From NCBI GenBank assembly GCA_036005845.1, contig DASYQD010000018.1, positions 1 to 64,000 of the forward strand: DNA of 64,000 bases, read 5' to 3'. The position numbers were made by a program, and so were the translations under genes. The DNA is from DASYQD01 sp036005845 (GTDB taxonomy: Bacteria > Acidobacteriota > Thermoanaerobaculia > Multivoradales > JAIOJS01). This document shows positions 57,369 to 64,000 of the stretch, in pieces; within the stretch, counting starts at the first letter, position 1; each line of letters opens with the position of its first letter. The notes under the pieces were generated by a model that had not been told where the DNA came from, searched no databases, and saw only the letters and a list, made by a program, of their open reading frames with translations.

Positions 57369-59333
57369 ATGGCCGAAGATCCCCATCAGGAAGAAGCCCT
57401 CGGCAAGGCCTACGACGCGCATCTGATGCGCCGGCTGGTGGCGTACGTCCGCCCCTACCGCGGACAGATGGCGCTCGCCGTCGCGCTCATCGTGCTCTCC
57501 TCGGTGCTCGACCTGGTCGGGCCGCTGGCCACGGCGGTCGCGCTCGACCTCTTCGTGAAACCGGCCGGCGGCGGCACGGTGTCCGGCCTGTCGCGCTGGG
57601 TGCTCGGCCGGCTCGCGGCAGCCGGGCTCCATCCCGATCGCGCGACCGGCCTCGCTTGGTGCGGCGTCGTCTACCTGGTGTCGCTGCTGTCGACCTTCGG
57701 CGTCCTCTACTGGCAGTCGTACGTGATGCAGCTCATGGGGCAGCGCATCATGCGCGACCTGCGGCGCGAGGTGTTCGCGAAGTTGCAGCGCCTGCAGGTG
57801 GCGTTCTTCGACCGCAACCCGGTGGGGCGGCTGGTGACGCGCGCGACGACCGACGTCGATGCGCTCAACGAGCTGTTCACGGCGGGCCTGGTGTCGGTGT
57901 TCGGCGACGTGGTCACGCTGCTCGGCATTGTCTGCGTGCTATTCGCGCTCAACTGGCGCTTGGCGCTGGTGACGTTCTCGATCCTGCCGCTGCTGCTGCT
58001 CATCACGCTCTGGTTCAAGGCGCGGGCGCGCGACATGTACCGCCAAGTGCGGGTCTGGATCGCGCGCATCAACGCCTACCTGCAGGAACACATCAGCGGT
58101 ATGGCGGTGGTGCAGCTCTTCGGCCGCGAGGAGCCGGCGCTCGCCGAGTTCCGCGCCATCAACAAGACCCACCGCGACGTCAACGTCAAGACGATCTTCT
58201 ATTACGCCGTATACTACCCGGCCGTCGAGCTAACGACGTCGCTCGGCCTGGCGCTCATCATCTGGTACGGCGGCGGCCGCGTGCTGGCGGGCGCGCTCTC
58301 CATCGGCGCCCTCGTCGCCTTCTTCCAGTACGCGCAGCGCTTCTACGAGCCGATCTCCGACCTCTCCGACAAGTACAACATCCTGCAGGCGGCGATGGCG
58401 TCGTCGGAGCGCATCTTCAAGCTGCTCGACTCGCCGGTGGAGATCGCGACGCCGGCGGCGCCTTACGAGCCTGAGGCGCTGCCGGCGCTGCCGAGCGCCG
58501 CCGCGGCGACCGTGCCTGCCGGCCCGCGTGCCCGCGCCGTGCGCGGCGAGGTCGAGCTCGACCACGTTTCGTTCGAGTACAAGGCGGGCGAGCCGGTGCT
58601 GCGCGACGTCTCCTTCCGCATCGAGCCCGGGCAGTCGGTAGCGGTAGTCGGCCACACCGGCGCCGGCAAGAGCACGCTGGCGAGCCTGCTGCTGCGCTTC
58701 TACGACCCGCAGGCGGGGAGCGTGCGCGTTGATGGCGTCGACGTGCGGCAATGGGACCTCGGAACGCTGCGGCGCAGCATCGCGATGGTGCTGCAGGATG
58801 TCTTCCTGTTCGCCGGCAACTTGGCCGACAACGTCACGTTGGGCGATCCGGCGATCAGCGGCGAGCGCCTGCGCTGGGCGGCGCGCGAGGCGCGCGCGTT
58901 GGACTTCATCGAGCGCCTGCCGCAAGGCTTCGACACCGCGGTGCAGGAGCGCGGCGCGGGGCTGTCGGTGGGGCAGAAGCAGCTCGTGTCGTTCGCGCGG
59001 GCGCTGGCGTTCGACCCTGCGATCCTGATCTTGGACGAGGCGACGTCATCGGTCGACACCGAAACGGAGCAGCGCATCCAGGAGGCGCTCGATCGGCTGC
59101 TGGTCGGCCGCACGAGCCTGGTCATCGCGCACCGCCTGTCGACCGTGCAACGCTGCGACCGCATCCTCGTCATGCACAAAGGCGAGCTCCGCGAGTTCGG
59201 CACGCATCAAGAGCTCCTCGCCCGCCGCGGTATCTACTACCGCCTGTATTTGCTGCAGTACCGCGACCAGCTCGGAGGGGAAGTCGGCCCCGCGCCGGAT
59301 GTGGCGCTGCCGGGTGTAACGTCGCCGCCATGA
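57369..59333 (+). CDS. ABC exporter (fused TMD-NBD, MsbA/BmrA-like)
   Basis: 654 residues from ATG 57369. Six TM helices lie within about 25-345 (type IV exporter fold), with a long Ala/Pro linker before the NBD. NBD motifs: Walker A GHTGAGKST, Q-loop MVLQDVFLF, signature LSVGQKQ (LSGGQ with Val), Walker B ILILDEATS and the H-loop VIAHRLST. It forms a homodimer or heterodimer in the inner membrane and exports a lipid, drug or peptide. It overlaps the DinB-like gene by four bases. Confidence 0.88.
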   Translation: MAEDPHQEEALGKAYDAHLMRRLVAYVRPYRGQMALAVALIVLSSVLDLVGPLATAVALDLFVKPAGGGTVSGLSRWVLGRLAAAGLHPDRATGLAWCGVVYLVSLLSTFGVLYWQSYVMQLMGQRIMRDLRREVFAKLQRLQVAFFDRNPVGRLVTRATTDVDALNELFTAGLVSVFGDVVTLLGIVCVLFALNWRLALVTFSILPLLLLITLWFKARARDMYRQVRVWIARINAYLQEHISGMAVVQLFGREEPALAEFRAINKTHRDVNVKTIFYYAVYYPAVELTTSLGLALIIWYGGGRVLAGALSIGALVAFFQYAQRFYEPISDLSDKYNILQAAMASSERIFKLLDSPVEIATPAAPYEPEALPALPSAAAATVPAGPRARAVRGEVELDHVSFEYKAGEPVLRDVSFRIEPGQSVAVVGHTGAGKSTLASLLLRFYDPQAGSVRVDGVDVRQWDLGTLRRSIAMVLQDVFLFAGNLADNVTLGDPAISGERLRWAAREARALDFIERLPQGFDTAVQERGAGLSVGQKQLVSFARALAFDPAILILDEATSSVDTETEQRIQEALDRLLVGRTSLVIAHRLSTVQRCDRILVMHKGELREFGTHQELLARRGIYYRLYLLQYRDQLGGEVGPAPDVALPGVTSPP

Positions 59334-59881
59334 GCGAAACCGTGGCGACGCAGCCGGCCGAGGACCTGCGCTATCCGGTGGGAGAGTGGGACCGGCAGCC
59401 GGCTGCGGATCCCGCGGCGGTGGCCGCAGCGATCGCGACGATCGAGGCGCTGCCGACGCGGCTGCGCGAGGCGGTCGCCGGCCTCGACGACGCGCAGCTC
59501 GACACCCCCTACCGCCCAGGCGGCTGGACCGTCCGGCAGCTCGTCCACCACGTCGCCGACAGCCACCTCAACGCCTACATCCGCTGCAAGTTCGCCCTCA
59601 CCGAAGACCGGCCGGCGATCAAAGCGTACGAAGAGAAGCTCTGGGCGGAGCTACCAGAGGCGAAGAGCGCGCCGGTCGAGGTCTCGCTGAAGCTGCTCGA
59701 GGCGCTCCACGAGCGATGGGTGCTCGCCCTGCGCGCGCTCGGGGAAGCGGAGCTCGATCGCCCCTACGTGCACCCCGAGATTGGCGAAATGCCCCTGCGC
59801 GCCATGCTGGGAATGTACGCCTGGCACAGCCGCCATCACGTCGCGCATGTCACGGGGTTCCGGCGGCGACAGGGCTGGTAG
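59330..59881 (+). CDS. DinB/YfiT-family putative metal-dependent hydrolase
   Basis: 183 residues. The four-helix DinB_2/YfiT pattern is present: LRYPVGEWDRQPAADPAAVA, WTVRQLVHHVADSHLNAYIR with the first His ligand region, and GMYAWHSRHHVAHVTGF with the second His cluster. YfiT-like proteins bind Ni or Zn through three His; some act as thiol transferases. Start ATGA overlaps the ABC exporter stop, so the two are co-expressed, perhaps in detoxification. Confidence 0.8.
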   Translation: MSETVATQPAEDLRYPVGEWDRQPAADPAAVAAAIATIEALPTRLREAVAGLDDAQLDTPYRPGGWTVRQLVHHVADSHLNAYIRCKFALTEDRPAIKAYEEKLWAELPEAKSAPVEVSLKLLEALHERWVLALRALGEAELDRPYVHPEIGEMPLRAMLGMYAWHSRHHVAHVTGFRRRQGW

Positions 59882-60045
59882 GTGGCTGTTCGCAGGTTGA
59901 CCAGGTGTACGTCATACGAGGGCTAGGAGCATTCCCGCGCCGTGCCGCGCGCCCGCACAGTTCAGATCCGGCCGTCATCGCTACGACGCGAGCGACCTAG
60001 AACTGGAGCCTTTGAGACGCCAGCACTCAGAACACCGCAGCGCTC

Positions 60046-60840
60046 CTATTGTGTCTCGGAGGCCGGCTGGTCAACACAAGCATACGGCTGGCACCGATCC
60101 CACAGATCCTCGAAATAGGTCTCGAAGAGCGCGTAGATAGAGGGTTGACCCTGACTCATCTTTCTGCACTCGATCACAGGTGCGTGCTCCTCGTTTTGCT
60201 TGCGCACGATGTAAGGTACGATAAAAAGTACTTCGTCCAAGAAGAAAAGCCGCCAGAGATACGGCTCCCGATGGCAGCGAACCTCGATGGCAATTCCTTC
60301 CATCACCAATGCCTGAATGTTAGTCAAAGTGTAGGCGACAGCCGCCATCCAACTCTCGTAGCTACTGCCGAGGTCCTTCGCCCGCTGCCGAGTGAATTGA
60401 TCAGAGTTCTTTCCGGCGCACAGCACCCGAATCGTTTCATCTGATCGTTTCTTCAGGCGAGCCGCATCGAATAGTAGCGCCTTATCGTGCCCTCCCAAGA
60501 TGTTCCGCCCAAGTTGGATGAGGATTCGCGAGGTCTTTGCTCTCGAAAAGTTGTCTCGAATTGCGTTCTCGGCATGCCGAAAGTTCGGATAGAACCGCAC
60601 AAAGCCGAAAGCACCTCCAGCTCGCCGCGCCCAGTAGGCAGACAGGCGATCGAGGAGTGCATCGCGGAGCTGTCGCCGCAGCGCGACTACGACGATCATG
60701 GCCAAAGTTATGCCGGTTGCGGCGGTTAGCCAAGGATCTCCAAGAGGCCTGCCAAACGCCTTCATTAGCGCGTAGACTACCGCCGCGAGCAAGGCGACTA
60801 CCGCCGCAGAAAGGAGATCACTCAGAAGTTCTTTCTTCAT
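60046..60840 (-). CDS. Two-TM protein coupled to RelA/SpoT-type synthetase, candidate effector
   Basis: 264 residues from ATG 60840, inside the end of the upstream synthetase gene (23-base overlap). Two N-terminal TM helices (about 8-28 and 37-55) precede a cytoplasmic alpha/beta domain with FVRFYPNFRHAENAIRDNFS, SRILIQLGRNILGG, IRVLCAGKNSDQF, ALVMEGIAIEVRCH and FETYFEDLW. The last domain resembles phospholipase D-like or Rossmann-type folds by pattern but lacks HKD motifs. The layout, membrane helices plus a ligand-sized soluble domain directly coupled to a nucleotide-signal synthetase, is what effector genes of nucleotide-based defence systems look like. Function unproven. Confidence 0.6.
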   Translation of the reverse strand: MKKELLSDLLSAAVVALLAAVVYALMKAFGRPLGDPWLTAATGITLAMIVVVALRRQLRDALLDRLSAYWARRAGGAFGFVRFYPNFRHAENAIRDNFSRAKTSRILIQLGRNILGGHDKALLFDAARLKKRSDETIRVLCAGKNSDQFTRQRAKDLGSSYESWMAAVAYTLTNIQALVMEGIAIEVRCHREPYLWRLFFLDEVLFIVPYIVRKQNEEHAPVIECRKMSQGQPSIYALFETYFEDLWDRCQPYACVDQPASETQ

Positions 60841-62305
60841 TGCTGGCCCTTTGTTTGCGGAGCCAAAGAATCGCCGGTCGCGCATCGTACTGGCCCGTTC
60901 CAATCAGCTCTAAGTAATGCGACAGTGGCACATGCTCCAGGCTTGGCCCTAGATGCGCGATAAAGTCATTAAGCGTGAGGCCATTTTCGTCGAGCATCTG
61001 CTGCAATAGCTGCCGCCCGGTCGCCACATCGGCAGTCTCAGACGCGGACGGTCGCGCTGGCTCTCGGACCTTGTAGTCTTCGTGGGACGCCTCGCCGAAC
61101 TCTGCGACCGCGTGCATGCCGAGCGTCCGCGTCTGAATTTCTGCCAATCCGACATCACCGCCCCTCGCGGTCGAGGCAACCCAGTGCAACGACTGGTAAC
61201 CATTACTCTTCGGGCGAGCGATGTAGTCCGAAAATCCCCGTGGACTGTTCCAGCGGGTCAAAAGCGCGCTTAGAACGTCAACAAACTTGTAACAGGTGCT
61301 TGGATTCCTGTCATCGATAACCGCTCGGTAGCCAATGCTGTCCCAGAGACCAGATACCGGGACTTCGTACCGTAGTGATTTCTGGTAGGCGCTGAAGACC
61401 GACTTCGTCCTACGCTGCAAGACGACACGAGTCGGTGACAACTCTGCAGCCGCGAGCTCAAGTGCCTGTTCCACCTCGCAGAGAAAGCGACTTCCGGGCA
61501 GGGCCTCGTCAAGGTCTTGGCGCGTCTCGGCAAATATCTGTGGATCGACTTCCGCAAATGCCAAATCGCGCAAGTCTCTCGCTCTGTCCCCGAAGCGGTG
61601 CTCCCCGACCAGAAGGGGCAGGACTCGGAGAGCGAAGCTCGCCAACTCAGCCCGCAAGGCTGTCGGCACTTCGAGAGCTGATACTTCCGAGACGGAGGCT
61701 ACCACTGTGCTGAAGAAGAGAAGAATATAGACGGCCTCCCTCTCTGCTTGGCTTGGATCGAGCGAGCTACGAAGCTGCTGCCGAAGAAAGCCCGCAGCAT
61801 CGATGGCGGCGCGGGATACGGGCAGGTGTGGCGGCGGCGATTCGGCGGAAACCGATCGCGCCGCGCGCAATGCCCGGCGAAGGCTTTCCTGGAATGGTCC
61901 GTAAAAGAACGCCGCTATCCGGAGTCCAGCGCGCGCGCGCGCGGATAGCTCTCGAGTCGTCGATCCTCTCGCTTTGTGTGCGAGCTCGTGTCCGGCCAGA
62001 CATAAAATTTCAAGAAGCTCCAAATCCAGCGCGAAGAAGCCGGGCTGAAAGCTGCTGGTGTCCGCGCCGAAGTCCATAAAAAGACGCCAGACCGCCCTAG
62101 ACGAATAGAGAGGGAGTTTCAGGCCAGCCAATTCCCTCAGCTGGATAGGGACCTGTCGAATTTCCTCGAGAAAGCCACCCTGGGGATAAAGCTCCCGGCA
62201 GAGCTCAGACTGCTCGAGCTCTTCCAAGTGCGCCAGTTCGCGGGCGAGCCAGGGATGATCGTTCCGCGCCACAGACAACCAATTGCGGTCTAAGGAGACA
62301 ATCAT
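60818..62305 (-). CDS. RelA/SpoT-type synthetase-domain protein with N-terminal HEXXH motif
   Basis: 495 residues. Residues about 295-412 are a complete alarmone synthetase domain: QRRTKSVFSAYQKSLR (ATP loop), DSIGYRAVI, FSDYIARPKSNGYQSLHW (GTP-stacking Tyr 370), and AEIQTRTLGMHAVAEFGEAS then HEDYK. The N-terminal 290 residues are helical and not a RelA/SpoT HD hydrolase; they contain GHELAHKARG (residues 105-114), a HEXXH zinc-peptidase-like motif. There is no TGS or ACT regulatory domain. It probably makes (p)ppGpp-like nucleotides or pyrophosphorylates another substrate. It overlaps the two-TM protein gene by 23 bases. ATG 62305; no clear Shine-Dalgarno. Confidence 0.78.
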   Translation of the reverse strand: MIVSLDRNWLSVARNDHPWLARELAHLEELEQSELCRELYPQGGFLEEIRQVPIQLRELAGLKLPLYSSRAVWRLFMDFGADTSSFQPGFFALDLELLEILCLAGHELAHKARGSTTRELSARARAGLRIAAFFYGPFQESLRRALRAARSVSAESPPPHLPVSRAAIDAAGFLRQQLRSSLDPSQAEREAVYILLFFSTVVASVSEVSALEVPTALRAELASFALRVLPLLVGEHRFGDRARDLRDLAFAEVDPQIFAETRQDLDEALPGSRFLCEVEQALELAAAELSPTRVVLQRRTKSVFSAYQKSLRYEVPVSGLWDSIGYRAVIDDRNPSTCYKFVDVLSALLTRWNSPRGFSDYIARPKSNGYQSLHWVASTARGGDVGLAEIQTRTLGMHAVAEFGEASHEDYKVREPARPSASETADVATGRQLLQQMLDENGLTLNDFIAHLGPSLEHVPLSHYLELIGTGQYDARPAILWLRKQRASNEERTSE

Positions 62306-62449
62306 GCCGTCTCTATCTTGGGTCCAATCAGGTTATTGCTTGTTTGTTGTTTGCTCGAAGTCGGCTCTCGGTCAGGATGCTACAAACCTCTACGCGTGAG
62401 ATGCGCGCCGATAGTCCTCAGCAAAGAACGCGGCCGGACTCAGCGCCGC

Positions 62450-62815
62450 TCAGGACATACTAGACAGTTGAGCCATGAGCGAAACGACCAATCCAGCGAC
62501 CTCCTCGGCCTCGTGCCCACGCCCGCTAAAAAGATGGAACCGCTTAAAGTATTCTAGCACGTCGGATTTCTGCAGGCGCCGAGCAGAAAGAGCGTATGGA
62601 AGGTAGTTGACTGATACGCCTCTCAAAAGGCGCGTATAGCTCCTGGTGGTCAGCCGACGAGCGGCATACTGAACGAGAAAGGCCTCATGCTCGCTGAGAG
62701 CATGCTCGAGGTCGGCGATCGTTGCTACGTTAAACAAGAGAAAGTGGTCGGTGTGGCCTGCGGCAACACCAGATAGTACAAGCCTATCCAGGAGGACTGA
62801 AGCAGCCTCGGCCAT
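62450..62815 (-). CDS. Detached C-terminal part of a RelA/SpoT-type protein
   Basis: 121 residues from ATG 62815. It overlaps the end of the upstream synthetase ORF by 91 bases in another frame. AEAASVLLDRLVLSGVAAGH and LLFNVATIADLEHALSEHEA look like the helical C-terminal domain that normally follows the synthetase core in this subfamily. One indel near 62815-62825 would fuse the two into a single protein of about 365 residues. Alternatively it is a separately translated small protein. Confidence 0.5.
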   Translation of the reverse strand: MAEAASVLLDRLVLSGVAAGHTDHFLLFNVATIADLEHALSEHEAFLVQYAARRLTTRSYTRLLRGVSVNYLPYALSARRLQKSDVLEYFKRFHLFSGRGHEAEEVAGLVVSLMAQLSSMS

Positions 62816-63558
62816 CGCACGTCTATTCTAGCGACCAGCGGACTCGCCCGGATGAAGCGGTCGAGAGAGTCCGCATCAATTGTGACCTCGCCAGGACTGA
62901 CCTGAATGTCACTATCCAAGGCGGCCCGATAGCCGTGCAATGTATCGCGAAGACGCGAAAACTCTTGATCAGCAAGCTCAAGAAGACCGGCAATCCTTGA
63001 GAACGCTCGCTGTGCCTGTCGCGGCACAGCATTCCTGGTCTTGTATCCGAGATCATGGTGGATCTCGGCCCAGGAGTGTTGGAGAATGGATCTGATTTGT
63101 ATCTCTGCCTTAAGGTCTCGAAACCGCCTATACTCTGGAAGATCTATCCTGGATTCTCCCAGCGACACAACGTAGTGCACGGAGAGATACCCAAACCGGT
63201 CTGGATCCAAGATCGCTCTCTTGTCGACCGAATTGTCAGTGTCCACTTCGAACTCTTCCTGTACAAGCTCTGCGATTCTGTCCACGTCGTCCGCAAAGTA
63301 GGTGATCAGGCGAATTCCGGCCAGGTCAGTGATCTCGTCGAGCGATTGATACGCGGACGGATGTCTTTGTAGTTTTAGCGAGAGCGACTCGGCTGTCTTC
63401 GGACGTCCGGTTATTGAGTGAATTGCTGAAGCAGTGGGCTCTATGAGCCTTTGAAGGAGACTTGTCATCTCCGTAGCGAAGCGGGCGTAGATTTGGAACC
63501 TGTGCTGATACTCGCCAAGGATCGCCTCAGGGCGGCGGGGCGCCAACGACAGATTCAT
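62725..63558 (-). CDS. RelA/SpoT-type small synthetase-domain protein (probably frameshifted near its end)
   Basis: 277 residues from ATG 63558. Synthetase features: GRPKTAESLSLKLQRH (Arg 52, Lys 54, Ser), ITDLAGIRLITYF, DPDRFGYLSVHYVVS (residues 119-132) and KAEIQIRSILQHSWAEIHHD then LGYK (150-173). This is the single-domain type shared by small alarmone synthetases and toxSAS/CapRel-like proteins. After about residue 245 (SPLVARIDVR) the frame runs into atypical sequence while another frame carries the expected C-terminus (62450-62815). It is the first gene of the alarmone-type module. Confidence 0.75.
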   Translation of the reverse strand: MNLSLAPRRPEAILGEYQHRFQIYARFATEMTSLLQRLIEPTASAIHSITGRPKTAESLSLKLQRHPSAYQSLDEITDLAGIRLITYFADDVDRIAELVQEEFEVDTDNSVDKRAILDPDRFGYLSVHYVVSLGESRIDLPEYRRFRDLKAEIQIRSILQHSWAEIHHDLGYKTRNAVPRQAQRAFSRIAGLLELADQEFSRLRDTLHGYRAALDSDIQVSPGEVTIDADSLDRFIRASPLVARIDVRWPRLLQSSWIGLYYLVLPQATPTTFSCLT

Positions 63559-63610
63559 GACCTCAGCAAGGGATGGTCGGTGAGGCGTCGGCGGCCCGGC
63601 TGTAATCTGG

Positions 63611-63650
63611 GCCGCCGGCGGGGCTGCGCGGCCGCCGGCAGGGCTGCGCT
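63611..63650. repeat. 20-bp tandem duplication
   Basis: Two adjacent 20-base units starting GCCGCCGGC(G/A)GGGCTGCGC differ at two positions. They lie in the 63559-63870 stretch between the alarmone-type module and the partial gene at the right edge. I see no gene in that stretch. Confidence 0.7.
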
Positions 63651-63870
63651 AGCATTGCCAGTGAGAGCAAAATGATGATTGGGGCTGCCTGACATGTGCT
63701 TAGAGCACCACCAACGGAGGCGACAAGACCGGCGCACCCGGCCAGCGTCCCCCTTCTGCTTCCGAGAGAGTGACGATGTTGCCCATCCTACGGCGGCCAA
63801 ATGCGCGTCGCTGAGACGAGAGAGGCTCGCCCGCTCTCCCATATGGCCTCGTGGCTGGCTTCTGCCATTC

Positions 63871-64000
63871 CTACTTAGACGGACGCGGGGACGCGATTTC
63901 CCCGCCGACGAAGGCCTCACCTTCGACGTGACTGTAGTAGTTAGGAGTCTGCGCGAGGTTCTTTGTCACCTGCGTGCGCTGCCCCGCGTTGACCGAGGGC
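63871..64000 (-). CDS. Partial gene at right edge, C-terminal 42 residues
   Basis: Reading in from the right edge, an open frame ends at TAG 63873-63871. The sequence NAGQRTQVTKNLAQTPNYY then SHVEGEAFVGGEIASPRPSK looks like real protein (balanced composition, hydrophilic C-terminus) rather than the Arg/Ala shadow sequence of other frames. Product unknown. Confidence 0.35.
   Translation of the reverse strand, partial: PSVNAGQRTQVTKNLAQTPNYYSHVEGEAFVGGEIASPRPSK

Noticed and set aside
63555..63920. 121-codon minus-strand ORF near the right edge
   Set aside because: Arg/Pro/Ser-rich translation without motifs, spanning a tandem repeat and the end of another frame that looks more like a gene.

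Overview
The window is a GC-rich bacterial chromosome segment from an aerobic, respiring organism with a Gram-negative envelope: it has an outer-membrane barrel gene, lipoproteins, type IV pilus genes and periplasmic cytochromes. Two alternative complex III / cytochrome c oxidase clusters, NtrC-type sigma-54 regulators and chromosomal integron remnants would fit a deltaproteobacteria-like lineage (Myxococcota, Binatota or a relative). I cannot place it further from sequence alone.

Layout. (1) 1-2.9 kb: an integron gene-cassette array with recognisable attC sites and small membrane or zinc-ribbon proteins; the integrase is outside the window. (2) 2.9-7.8 kb: housekeeping or accessory genes (VOC proteins, a PAP2-family membrane phosphatase, GNAT, an Mrp-type ATPase with a zinc-ribbon/PCP_red protein) and a broken outer-membrane barrel gene. 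(3) 8-13.8 kb: a histidine kinase/NtrC regulator pair, an unknown gene and a hybrid kinase. (4) 13.9-21.3 kb, minus strand: respiratory cluster 1, actC-actD-actF-coxA-coxC-coxD-two small membrane proteins-coxB, without actA, actB or actE. (5) 21.5-23.1 kb: a radical SAM/SPASM/PCP_red protein and a HicB antitoxin with a HicA stub. (6) 23.1-36 kb, minus strand: respiratory cluster 2, complete actABCDEF, a conserved membrane protein, a Sco copper chaperone, then coxB-coxA-coxC-coxD; ctaB (heme O synthase) diverges from it. (7) 37.1-41.9 kb: a less GC-rich island of unknown genes with an XRE/ImmA regulator and a decayed DHFR-like gene, framed by ctaB and a diverged second copy of the ctaB 3' end. 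(8) 42-45.2 kb: VapBC, a second Sco protein with a DUF420 protein, DUF2127, XdhC family. (9) 45.2-50.9 kb: surface-glycan-type membrane proteins and a methyltransferase. (10) 50.9-56.5 kb, minus strand: pilT-pilC-pilS-pilR. (11) 56.7-59.9 kb: a cytochrome c, an ABC exporter and a DinB/YfiT protein. (12) 60-63.6 kb: a second less GC-rich island with two RelA/SpoT-type alarmone synthetase proteins, one carrying an N-terminal HEXXH motif and overlapping a two-TM protein gene, a possible stress or defence module. A partial gene runs off the right edge.

Working together: the two respiratory clusters would pass electrons from quinol through ACIII (or its C/D/F subset) to an A1-type and an A2-type heme-copper oxidase. 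CtaB, the two Sco proteins and the DUF420 protein would supply heme and copper assembly. Many transcription-unit-first genes have a TANNNT box only 6-12 nt before the start codon, which points to widespread leaderless or very short-leader mRNAs.
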